From positions 92,225 to 156,224 of the forward strand of contig NZ_FQZU01000009.1 in assembly GCF_900142135.1 (NCBI RefSeq): a stretch of DNA of 64,000 nt. The letters are read 5' to 3'. The notes under the pieces are model-generated. The model saw nothing but the letters and a program-made list of their open reading frames with translations. It did no database searches and was not told where the DNA came from. Shown here piece by piece: positions 39,836 through 47,699 of this stretch. The position numbers and the translations under genes are program-made. The DNA comes from Desulfatibacillum alkenivorans DSM 16219 (lineage in GTDB: Bacteria; Desulfobacterota; Desulfobacteria; Desulfobacterales; Desulfatibacillaceae). Positions within the stretch are counted from its first letter, which is position 1, and each line of letters starts with the position of its first letter.

Positions 39836-40243
39836 TTATTTTAACGCGTTGTATTCATCGTCCGAAACAGGCTCCAGCCAGGTCGCCGGGCCTTTTTCCG
39901 GAAAAAGTTCTATGGCCAGGTGCACAAACCAACAGTCCCTGGCGGCGCCGTGCCAGTGCTTGACGTCCGCCGGAATTTCCACCACGTCTCCGGGGCGCAA
40001 TTCCCGGGCCGGTTCGCCCCAAGCCTGATAGTAGCCCCTGCCGCCGGTCACCAACAGAAGCTGGCCGCCCTGGTGCTTGTGCCAGGAATTGCGGCATCCG
40101 GGCTCAAAAGTGACATTGGCCACAGGAAGGGCCGAGTCAAACGGCGTCAGCATCTTCAACCATACTGTCCCATTAAAGTTCTCGCTGTCAAATTTATCCC
40201 CTATAGGGAAAATCGCCATTTTTTTAACTTCATCCATGTTCAT
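39836..40243 (-). CDS. Single-domain cupin protein
   Basis: 135 residues, one double-stranded beta-helix. Cupin motif 1 with metal ligands is WHKHQGGQLLLVTGGRG (H-x-H...); motif 2 is PGDVVEIPADVKHWHGA (H). Cupins of this size next to CMD proteins are common in small-molecule modification loci; substrate not predictable. Start at the ATG at 40243 with GGGAG about 10 nt upstream. 12 bp from the CMD gene. Confidence 0.85.
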   Translation of the reverse strand: MNMDEVKKMAIFPIGDKFDSENFNGTVWLKMLTPFDSALPVANVTFEPGCRNSWHKHQGGQLLLVTGGRGYYQAWGEPARELRPGDVVEIPADVKHWHGAARDCWFVHLAIELFPEKGPATWLEPVSDDEYNALK

Positions 40244-40303
40244 TTTTCTTTCTCCCATGCAAAGCCAAAGAAAGCCAGCTTAGGTTATTTGTACTTCATT
40301 TGG

Positions 40304-40741
40304 TTACGGGGCGTCGACTGTTTCAATCTGTATCTCACCGGACATTCCGCGTATGTTTTCGCTTCCATCCACGGCATGGCCCAATTCATATAAGCCGGAA
40401 GCGGAGCCGAAATCGTCGTAGAACATCACTACGTCTCCCCAGGGGGCGTAATAGGCCAGGGTTCCAGCAACGGCGTTTGCTCGAGGCGTATTTTTTGTAT
40501 CCAGCTTCTTAGGCGGGTAGAAAATTTTTTCAATGCCGCCGTAGTTTTCCACCTTGATGCTTAAGGGAAGTTGGGCGGCCAATTCCCTGGCCGCATTACT
40601 GTTGTTTAATTGGAATATTGTGGTCTTTCCGATTTCCGTCACGCTAATTTTCATGGCCGTTTGCCTCTCTGATGCTTGTGAGTAAACAGTGAGTGCACAC
40701 AATATCAACCCGGCAATGAAGAGGGATAAAAAGCGTTTCAC
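40304..40741 (-). CDS. Exported cyclophilin-like domain protein
   Basis: 145 residues from a GTG with AAAAGGAG 8 nt upstream. Signal peptide (KRFLSLFIAGLILCALTVYSQA), then a ~115-residue cyclophilin-like barrel (MKISVTEIGKTTIFQLNNSNAARELAAQLP...GTLAYYAPWGDVVMFYDDFG), the small 'Cyclophil_like' fold rather than a true peptidyl-prolyl isomerase. Often found beside CMD and cupin genes. Function not established. Confidence 0.8.
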   Translation of the reverse strand: MKRFLSLFIAGLILCALTVYSQASERQTAMKISVTEIGKTTIFQLNNSNAARELAAQLPLSIKVENYGGIEKIFYPPKKLDTKNTPRANAVAGTLAYYAPWGDVVMFYDDFGSASGLYELGHAVDGSENIRGMSGEIQIETVDAP

Positions 40742-40781
40742 AGGTTTCTCCTTTTGGAATAGAGGGTTTACCTTGTTCGCC

Positions 40782-41513
40782 CTATCTCTTTTCCAGAACC
40801 GCTGTCAGGATATTCCGGGCGCTATCGGCCTGGGCCTTGCCCACCTCGGTCTCAAGCACGGCAATAAAGCCTTTCATTTGCCCTTCGGTCAGTCCGTTGT
40901 TCATGGCGGCTCCCAGGTGAAAGGCAAGCTGCCCCTCCGCGCCTTTCAGGTTGGCCAGAGCGGCGATGGTGGTTAGCTCCCTGTCCTGATGACTGATTAC
41001 ATCCCGTGCGAAAAGATCCGCAAACAAGTGCTCTTTCAGGAAAACGTCGAAGATGGGCGCGAAGGTCTGCCATCTGGCGCCTGAAATGTCCTGCTCCAGG
41101 CCGGCCAGCTTCGCCCTTACTTTGGCGCCGTATTCGTCCTTGTTCATGTCTACGGGAACTGGGCTGGCTTCCTTGCCCTGAACGTCCTTCATGCCCTTGG
41201 CTTTCCGCTCGTCCACCACGCCTATAAAGGTGTGCAGGCCGTTCAGGCTCCGGGGAAATCCCACATAGGCGTAAAGATGCGCCAGAATTTCATTGATTTC
41301 GTTGATGGTCAGGCCTGCGTCCAGGCCTTTGCTCAACGCCGGTTTCAGGCGGTCCAGATCGCCGTCCGCGGTGAACGCGGCAATAGGGACGATGCATTGC
41401 TGTCTTTGGCTTAATGCGTGTTTCTTGTCCATGGTGTTTTCCTCCCCGCTGATTGCAAAACCTGGAAGCAGCAGAAAAACCGCTAAAAAAACTGAGAGGG
41501 TGCTTACTTTCAT
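40782..41513 (-). CDS. Exported carboxymuconolactone decarboxylase family protein
   Basis: 243 residues. Sec signal peptide (KVSTLSVFLAVFLLLPGFAISG), then two CMD-like helical domains (SQRQQCIVPIAAFTADGDLDRLKPALSKGLDAGLTINEINEILAHLYAYVGFPRSLNGLHTF and RELTTIAALANLKGAEGQLAFHLGAAMNNGLTEGQ). No CxxC. It is a paralogue of the cytoplasmic CMD protein 2 kb away, but exported, which is unusual for this fold. Confidence 0.84.
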   Translation of the reverse strand: MKVSTLSVFLAVFLLLPGFAISGEENTMDKKHALSQRQQCIVPIAAFTADGDLDRLKPALSKGLDAGLTINEINEILAHLYAYVGFPRSLNGLHTFIGVVDERKAKGMKDVQGKEASPVPVDMNKDEYGAKVRAKLAGLEQDISGARWQTFAPIFDVFLKEHLFADLFARDVISHQDRELTTIAALANLKGAEGQLAFHLGAAMNNGLTEGQMKGFIAVLETEVGKAQADSARNILTAVLEKR

Positions 41514-41544
41514 GTTTCGTTCCTTCCTTGATGCAGCCTTAACG

Positions 41545-42594
41545 CTAATTCAAGTGACTGCCGAAAAAGGCTTCCAATTTGTCAAAGGGAATCCTATCGG
41601 TCCTGTCGTACAGGTCAATGTGCCTGGCGCCCGGGACGATGACCAGTTCCTTGGGCTCAGCCGCCATTTCATAGGCGTCTTCCGTGAAATACCGGGAGTG
41701 CGCGTTTTCGCCCATGATGAATAAAATGGGCCTGGGCGAAATATCCTTGATGTGCGCGTTCAGTGAAAAATTCATGAAAGCCATGTTGCTGGTCGCCGTA
41801 AACGGACCGTGCGATCTGGGGTGATGTCCCCGCTCCATGCCGTAATACTCAAAAAACTCGCTGGAGATGGGATCCAATCCTTCCGGAAGGGAAGCCGCCG
41901 GCTCGCTGGGGAACCCCGGAGGCAGCAAAGGACTTCCGTTTTCAAAATCCTTCCAGCGCTGCTCGCTAAGCTCCCCGAGCATTTGGGTGCGCTGTTCGCC
42001 GGTCATGCCGTCTTTCCATCCTTGGCGGATTACACGGCTCATATCGTACATACTGGCGGCGGCCACAGCCTTGATGCGTTGATCCACCTGCGCGGCGCTA
42101 AGGGCAAAGGCGCCGCTGCCGCAAATGCCGATCACACCGATTTTATTCCGGTCCACAAAGGGGCGGGTTCCCAGAAAATCCACGCCGGCGCTGAAATCCT
42201 CCACAAAGATATCGGGAGAGGAAAGGTGTCTGGGCTGGCCGCTGCTTTCGCCGTTATAGGACTCGTCAAAGGCCACGGCCGCAAAGCCTCTTTCCGCCAT
42301 GGTCTGGGCGTAAATGCCCGCGCCCTGCTCTTTGACTCCGCCGTACGGCGTGCCAACGAGAATGGCCGCATATTTTTTGGACTTGTCCATGTTCTTGGGC
42401 AGATACATGTCCGCTGCGATAGTGAGCCCGTATCTGTTGGGATAGGTCACTTTTTCGTGCTGGACCTTGTCGCTCAAGGCAAAGGTCTTGTCCCATTCCG
42501 GGGCGTCCGCCGCGGAAACTGCTGTCACGGAAAAGAGCACGCCCATGATTATTGCTGCGGCTATTTTAAAACCGGCATAACTATTTTCTTTCAT
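41545..42594 (-). CDS. Exported alpha/beta hydrolase with cysteine nucleophile (dienelactone-hydrolase-like)
   Basis: 349 residues from the ATG at 42594 (AAAGGAG 7 nt upstream). Signal peptide KENSYAGFKIAAAIIMGVLFSVTAVSA. The nucleophile elbow is GVIGICGSGAF, placing Cys158 where most hydrolases have Ser; dienelactone hydrolase also uses Cys. Catalytic Asp and His are in FIMGENAHSR and VPGARHIDLYD. Similar to the YcjY-type family. Its place between an Fe-ADH and CMD/cupin genes suggests processing of a small ester, lactone or related compound in the periplasm (inference). Confidence 0.82.
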   Translation of the reverse strand: MKENSYAGFKIAAAIIMGVLFSVTAVSAADAPEWDKTFALSDKVQHEKVTYPNRYGLTIAADMYLPKNMDKSKKYAAILVGTPYGGVKEQGAGIYAQTMAERGFAAVAFDESYNGESSGQPRHLSSPDIFVEDFSAGVDFLGTRPFVDRNKIGVIGICGSGAFALSAAQVDQRIKAVAAASMYDMSRVIRQGWKDGMTGEQRTQMLGELSEQRWKDFENGSPLLPPGFPSEPAASLPEGLDPISSEFFEYYGMERGHHPRSHGPFTATSNMAFMNFSLNAHIKDISPRPILFIMGENAHSRYFTEDAYEMAAEPKELVIVPGARHIDLYDRTDRIPFDKLEAFFGSHLN

Positions 42595-42673
42595 CGTATT
42601 TCTCCTTTTCTCGCCAGACTTTCGCATAGGGCGAAAATTTTAACAATTTTTGCAGGCGCCCAAATAGGCTGCG

Positions 42674-43861
42674 CTACAGAGCCGCCCGCAGCACCCCGAT
42701 AATATCCGCTTCGCTCATAGGGGGAAGGCCGGGCAGGTTCCCGTCTTCATCATAGATGATGCGCAGGGTTTCCTGGGCGTATTTCTCAATCAGCTTTTCG
42801 TCGATTCCCAACTCCGAAAAACGGGTGGGGCAGCCGATGGATTTTAAAAACTCTTCAAAACGGTCAATCCCTTCCATCGCAGCGTCCAGGTCGTCGGCGC
42901 CTTTTGCCTTCACGCCGAAAATCCGTTCCCCGAACTGCACGAATTTGGCCGTGTTGGACTTGGCCGCAAAGCGCATCCACGCAGGGTTGATCACCGCCAG
43001 CCCGGCGGCGTGGGTGACGTCATGAAAGGCGGATACGGTGTGCTCGATCATATGCACGGGGAAGCCCGCCGAGATCCCTGACTGAATCCAGCCGTTAAGG
43101 GCGACGATGGAGGCGTATTGCACGTGAGTGCGCGCGTCCAGGTCGGTCCCGTCCGCGATGGCCTTTTGGCCGCATTCCATGGCCGTCAGGATGGCGCCTT
43201 CCGCAAACCGGTCCTGAACGGGCGCGTTGTCGGCGGAGTTGAAGTAGCCTTCCGTGATATGGGTGATGATGTCGCACACGCCGTAAGCGGTCTGATCCTT
43301 GGGAACGCTGACGGTCAGCTCCGGATCCACTATGGCTACGCTGGGGAACAGGCAGGGCGCCTGGACAAAGGATTTTTCCGAAGACTCCTCGTTGGTGATG
43401 ACCGCGCCGCAGTTCATTTCCGATCCGGTCGCCGCCAGCGTGGGAACCGTAATAATGGGCAGCGCCTTGGTCGGAAAATAAGGATCGGGCTGCCCGTGAA
43501 AAATCATATCCCAGGGATCGCCGTCATAATATACGGCCGCCGCCATGACCTTGGAGGCGTCCATGGCGCTTCCGCCGCCCAGGGCGATGATAATGTCGCA
43601 GCCTTCCTTGCGGGCGATTTCCGCGCCGCGACGGACTGTGGCTATGCGCGGGTTGGGCTCCACGCCGGAGCATTCCGCCATGGCGACTCCTGCCGCCTTC
43701 AGGCTGGAAACCGCCTTATCAAAAGTTCCGTTTTTTTTGACGCTGCCGCCGCCGGTGACGATCAAAGCCTTTTTGCCTAATTCGCCGGCAATTTCACCCA
43801 ACTGGTTCAAAGATCCGGCGCCAAAAACAAGCCGTGTGGGGTTTTGGTATTCAAATTTCAT
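42674..43861 (-). CDS. Iron-containing alcohol dehydrogenase, YqhD/BDH type
   Basis: 395 residues. Nucleotide-binding GGGS: ALIVTGGGSVKKNG and IIALGGGSAMDASK. Metal ligands are in DIITHITEGY (Asp, His) and MIEHTVSAFHDVTHAAGLA (two His). The VKKNG turn is typical of NADPH-dependent YqhD/butanol dehydrogenases that reduce aldehydes. AAAAGGAG ribosome site. It is first in the minus-strand run and divergent from an AraC regulator, the same arrangement as E. coli yqhC/yqhD. A short GGGCGGT-GAA-ACCGCCC-like hairpin lies in its leader (43884-43899). Confidence 0.92.
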   Translation of the reverse strand: MKFEYQNPTRLVFGAGSLNQLGEIAGELGKKALIVTGGGSVKKNGTFDKAVSSLKAAGVAMAECSGVEPNPRIATVRRGAEIARKEGCDIIIALGGGSAMDASKVMAAAVYYDGDPWDMIFHGQPDPYFPTKALPIITVPTLAATGSEMNCGAVITNEESSEKSFVQAPCLFPSVAIVDPELTVSVPKDQTAYGVCDIITHITEGYFNSADNAPVQDRFAEGAILTAMECGQKAIADGTDLDARTHVQYASIVALNGWIQSGISAGFPVHMIEHTVSAFHDVTHAAGLAVINPAWMRFAAKSNTAKFVQFGERIFGVKAKGADDLDAAMEGIDRFEEFLKSIGCPTRFSELGIDEKLIEKYAQETLRIIYDEDGNLPGLPPMSEADIIGVLRAAL

Positions 43862-43945
43862 ATTTAATCTCCTTTTCGTTCATGGGCGGTGAACCGCCCT
43901 TTCTTGTCTTTGCTTATACTCTTGTCCATTCCGGGGGCGGTAGAT

Positions 43946-43976
43946 TGATCCTCCGCAATTTTTGCCTGATCCTCCG
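43946..43976. promoter_or_regulatory. Direct repeats for the AraC regulator (TGATCCTCCG twice)
   Basis: Exact 10-bp copies TGATCCTCCG at 43946-43955 and 43967-43976, start-to-start distance 21 bp (two helix turns), as expected for a tandem-bound AraC-family protein. On the minus strand the downstream TATAAG (43918-43913) is a fair -10 with no matching -35, consistent with an activator-dependent promoter for the Fe-ADH operon. Confidence 0.5.
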
Positions 43977-44059
43977 AAAGCGCCCATATATGGATTGAAC
44001 TGCGTGGTTAGGCTTTGGTAAACTAAGGGCAACGTAAAATTGAAACGGGGAGAACCCTT

Positions 44060-45025
44060 ATGAATATGCAAAACGCAGATCAGGAAGAAAAATTCGAAAA
44101 TTTGGAGGAATCCAAAGCAGCCTTGGTGGAAAAAATCGACCGTTTGACCGTGGCCATGGAAGCCCAGGAAACCGCCATCCCGGCCCTTGCCCTGATGCGT
44201 TGGGAAGAGCCCACCGAGCGGACAAGCTACATGCACGAACCCAGCATTTGCCTGATCGCCCAGGGATCGAAAAGGGTGTTTTTAGGAGATGACGTCTTCT
44301 ATTACGATGCAAACCATTTTTTGCTGACTTCCCTGGATCTGCCGGTCACCGCCCAAATCATGGAGGCCAGCCCGAAAAAGCCTTACCTGGGCCTGATGCT
44401 GAGGTTCAAGCAGCGCTCCATCGCCCAGATGATGGTGGACAGCAACCTGCCCGCGCCCCGTGCGCCCCAGGAAGGCCGGGGGATCGCCGTCAGCGAGCTT
44501 TCCGCGCCGCTGCTAAGCGCCTTCCACAGGCTGGTCAATTTGCTGGACCAGCCCGAGGACATTCCCATCCTGGCCCCGCTTATCCAAAAGGAAATCCTGT
44601 ACAGGCTGCTGGTGGGCGAGCAAGGGCCGCGCCTCCGGCATATTGCCTCGGTGGGAAGCCAAAGCCACCAGGTGGCCAAGGCCATTGACTGGCTGAAGGA
44701 AAACTACGAGGAACCCTTGAAGGTAGGCGACCTCGCCGCCCAGACCGGGATGAGCCCGTCCACCTTTCATCATCACTTTCGCGCCTTGACCGCCATGAGC
44801 CCTTTGCAATTCCAGAAATGGCTGCGGCTTCACGAGGCCCGGCGCCTGATGCTGACCGATCGCCTGGACGCGGCAACCGCCTCCTTTCGGGTCGGATACG
44901 AAAGCCCCTCCCAGTTCAGCCGGGAATACAGCCGTATGTTCGGCGCTCCGCCCCTTCGGGATATAAAAAAATTGCGCGAAGACCCCATGGCCGGCCAGGC
45001 CGTGGCGTACGAGACGGCCAACTAA
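44060..45025 (+). CDS. AraC family regulator with AraC_N cupin domain (YqhC-like)
   Basis: 321 residues. N-terminal ligand domain (residues ~45-200: HEPSICLIAQGSKRVFLGDDVFYYDANHFLLTSLDLPVTAQI...) is the PF06719-type cupin. C-terminal double helix-turn-helix: VGDLAAQTGMSPSTFHHHFRALTAMSPLQFQKWLRLHEARRLM and ASFRVGYESPSQFSREYSRMFG. E. coli YqhC has this architecture and activates yqhD in response to aldehydes; the neighbouring Fe-ADH suggests the same role here (inference). Ribosome site CGGGGAG. A hairpin terminator follows. Confidence 0.9.
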   Translation: MNMQNADQEEKFENLEESKAALVEKIDRLTVAMEAQETAIPALALMRWEEPTERTSYMHEPSICLIAQGSKRVFLGDDVFYYDANHFLLTSLDLPVTAQIMEASPKKPYLGLMLRFKQRSIAQMMVDSNLPAPRAPQEGRGIAVSELSAPLLSAFHRLVNLLDQPEDIPILAPLIQKEILYRLLVGEQGPRLRHIASVGSQSHQVAKAIDWLKENYEEPLKVGDLAAQTGMSPSTFHHHFRALTAMSPLQFQKWLRLHEARRLMLTDRLDAATASFRVGYESPSQFSREYSRMFGAPPLRDIKKLREDPMAGQAVAYETAN

Positions 45026-45033
45026 GGACTGCG

Positions 45034-45066
45034 CTCCGGGGCCGTAAGCGTTTTACGGCCCTGGAG
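45034..45066 (+). terminator. Terminator hairpin after the AraC gene
   Basis: GGGCCGTAA (45039-45047) pairs with TTACGGCCC (45053-45061), extended by CTCC/GGAG; GTTTTG follows. It may serve both converging units. Confidence 0.6.
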
Positions 45067-45078
45067 GTTTTGACTTGA

Positions 45079-45675
45079 TCAAAGAAACAGTTCCGGTTCT
45101 TTTCTAATCTGACAGGCGGCTTGCAATTGGCCGATCGCCCCATTGAAATTGGGGTCGGTCATTTGCTTCGCCTGGTTTGGGCAGAACTTGATGCACGCAA
45201 AGCAGATCATGCATTCCCATTTATTGATTTGAGAAACGTCGTCGGGATCAATGGCGTTTGCGGGGCATACCTCGGCGCAAAGCCCGCACTGTCCGCACTT
45301 GTCCATATCCGTTTCAGGAGTCAGGGAAACCACTGCTCGGGCCTGTTTGATCATACCCAGGTTGACTGGCTCCACATAAGGCGTGTTTCCCGGAATAGTG
45401 ATTTTTTCCAAATTATCTATACTGTCCACGCCATCCAACTACTTTTTGATTTGCGCGCCGAAATCCTTGGCCGCCGCTATATCGTTCGCATCCGGCCTGC
45501 CGTGGGCGATGGGCCGCGAGGGCAGGGAATAGGAGTGTTCGGCGACAAAAGCCCCGCCTGCAACAGGGATAAATCCCTGCTCCGCCGCGATGTCATGGAG
45601 CTCCAGAAGGGCGTCTTGGTACTCCCGGTTTCCGTAAGTCACCACAAGAACCGCCGGAACGCCGCGCCCGGACAA
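45079..45675 (-). pseudogene. EFR1-type flavodoxin/ferredoxin fusion, decayed (5' truncation and in-frame TAG)
   Basis: Two adjacent reading stretches in the same frame give the end of a flavodoxin-like domain (PAVLVVTYGNREYQDALLEL, AGGAFVAEHSYS, GRPDANDI, ...FGAQIKK), then TAG at 45441-45439, then LDGVDSIDNLEKITIPGNTPYVEP and a two-cluster ferredoxin (CGQCGLCAEVCPANA, CMICFACIKFCPNQA). In intact EFR1 proteins these are continuous. The N-terminal ~70 residues with the FMN-binding loop are missing; TGA and TAA precede the first codons. So the gene is inactive, unless the 119-residue ferredoxin part is still translated. Confidence 0.78.
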
Positions 45676-45885
45676 TTATCAACGAATTGAGGGGCAGCCT
45701 GGCCCGAAACCAGCGGCTTGCCTGGCGCCGGGGAAAAAGATCTTGAAAAATTGTTGATAGTACTAAATAGTTAGCCCGTCCCTAAGACGGCAGGCTTTAA
45801 CCAACAATGCAAAAATAAAATTCGCAGACTGACAATAAAAGACTGCATGCTTCCATAGCTTCCTTTCGCGGCAGAGGTACGTCAA

Positions 45886-47673
45886 ATGAACGCTCCCGCA
45901 AGGCGTTACGAGTTGGACTGGATTCGCGTCATGGCCATCCTGGCCGTGTTTTTTTTCCATAGCACCCGGTTTTTCGACCTGTGGGATTGGCATATCAAGA
46001 ATGCGAACAATTACCTCTGGGTGGAAATCTGGAACAGCTTCATGACCACGTGGCTGATGCCCTTGTTCTTCGTCATTTCCGGCGCCAGCCTGTTTTACGC
46101 CCTGAGCAAGTCCGGCGGATTCAAAAAGTTCTATTCGGACAAGTTCTCCCGCCTCATGGTCCCGGTGGTCATCGCCGCATGCACCCACAGCGCCTTGCAG
46201 ATTTATTTGGAACGGACTTTCAGGCATGTTTTTTCCGGGTCCTTTTTCTCATTTTACAAAATCTATTTTTCGGGCTTGTATTTCGAGCCGAACTGTCCGG
46301 GAAACTTTGCCTTCCATGGCATGCATTTGTGGTACTTGCTGTTTTTGTTTCTCTACTCCCTGCTTTGCTACCGCTTGTTCGTCCGCTTGCAGGGAAGCTG
46401 GAGCAACGGCCTGAAACGGCTGACAAGCCTGCTGTCATCGCCCAAGGCCATGTATCTTATCCTTCCCCTCCCTCTGCTGCTAATAAAACTGATCGTGCCG
46501 TCCTCCATTTTAAGCGTGGGAAGCGGCGGTTGGGGATTTCTGTATTATCTGTGGTTTTTAATCGGAGGGTTCGTAATTGCATCCGACGAAAACCTCATGG
46601 AGTGCATCAAGCGAAACCGGAATTTGTCGCTGGTATTGGCCGCCGCCTTTACCGCCGCATATCTATATTTGGTTTTTGGGGCTCTGGGCGGGGCGATTCC
46701 TTATGTAATCAGGCCTTGGGTCGCCCTGTTGCTGCGGTTTTGGGGGGCTTGGTTCTGGGTCCTGGCCATTCTGGGGCAGGGCATGCAGCATTTATCCTTT
46801 AATCGCCCCATACTCCGCCATTTAAACGAAGGGGTGCTGCCTTTTTACATCCTCCATCAAACGATCATCCTCAGCTTCGGGTATTTTGTCATGCCCCTGG
46901 AAATTGCGGATTCCGTCAAGTGGCTGATTGTTTTCATCGATGCGTTCGCCCTTACCGCCGGACTCTATTATTATCTGATCCGAAAACTTGACGTGCTCCG
47001 ATTCCTGTTCGGCATGAAAACCTCCAAGCCGCTATTCTCCAAAGCAGGCAAAACAATCGTCCTGGCCGCCTTACATATAGTTTATGCTGGCATGATAGCC
47101 TTCTCCGCGGTCAACTGGCCGGCCGCGGCCGCAATCAACCGGGCGCCCATGCCCTTTGCCTGCGACGCGGATCGGGACGTTATCCTGGACGTCCGTAACA
47201 TTACGGAAAAATCGCCAACCGGGGTGCGATTGGTAGCGGACCCCTCCGCCTCCATTGGACGGGCCGTTGAATTGACTGCCGGCGCCAGCGGCAAGTCTCT
47301 GCCCGCCCCGGAGGTATACGTGGAAATGCAGTATGAAGCCCCGGCGGGCAGGTATACGGTATGGCTGCGCGGCAAATGCAGCGTGGACGACATCTCAAGC
47401 GATTCCATCTGGCTGCAGTCGGACAGATGGATAGGGACTGGTTGGGGCTCTATGCTCGGCAACTGGCTGGATATTCATCCGGCGGGCGCCTGGGGCTGGG
47501 CCAGCAACGGGGACGATCCCAAATTCATCATTTTGAGGTCCGACGGCCCTCACACGCTAAGGATCCAACCCCGGCAGATCCCCCACCGGATCGATCAAAT
47601 CTGGCTGAGCCGCTTTCAAAATCGGATTCCCGACTCGAACGAGCCGTTGCCGGAAGGGAAATCCGGCGAATAA
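45886..47673 (+). CDS. Acyltransferase family 3 membrane protein with C-terminal exported beta domain
   Basis: 595 residues. Residues 1-400 are the 10-TM Acyltransf_3 fold: RYELDWIRVMAILAVFFFHSTRFFD (catalytic His in the HS motif) and FFVISGASLFYAL. It transfers acyl groups to extracytoplasmic sugars. After the last TM (about 395-415) comes a ~175-residue non-membrane domain (about 420-595: beta-rich, PEVYVEMQYEAPAGRYTVWLRGKC...WLQSDRW) resembling carbohydrate-binding jelly-roll modules, presumably periplasmic. That extension is not part of the standard family. Ribosome site AGAGGT. Monocistronic, convergent with the MFS gene. Confidence 0.87.
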   Translation: MNAPARRYELDWIRVMAILAVFFFHSTRFFDLWDWHIKNANNYLWVEIWNSFMTTWLMPLFFVISGASLFYALSKSGGFKKFYSDKFSRLMVPVVIAACTHSALQIYLERTFRHVFSGSFFSFYKIYFSGLYFEPNCPGNFAFHGMHLWYLLFLFLYSLLCYRLFVRLQGSWSNGLKRLTSLLSSPKAMYLILPLPLLLIKLIVPSSILSVGSGGWGFLYYLWFLIGGFVIASDENLMECIKRNRNLSLVLAAAFTAAYLYLVFGALGGAIPYVIRPWVALLLRFWGAWFWVLAILGQGMQHLSFNRPILRHLNEGVLPFYILHQTIILSFGYFVMPLEIADSVKWLIVFIDAFALTAGLYYYLIRKLDVLRFLFGMKTSKPLFSKAGKTIVLAALHIVYAGMIAFSAVNWPAAAAINRAPMPFACDADRDVILDVRNITEKSPTGVRLVADPSASIGRAVELTAGASGKSLPAPEVYVEMQYEAPAGRYTVWLRGKCSVDDISSDSIWLQSDRWIGTGWGSMLGNWLDIHPAGAWGWASNGDDPKFIILRSDGPHTLRIQPRQIPHRIDQIWLSRFQNRIPDSNEPLPEGKSGE

Positions 47674-47699
47674 GTGAAAGAGCGCCTGGGGCTGAACCC

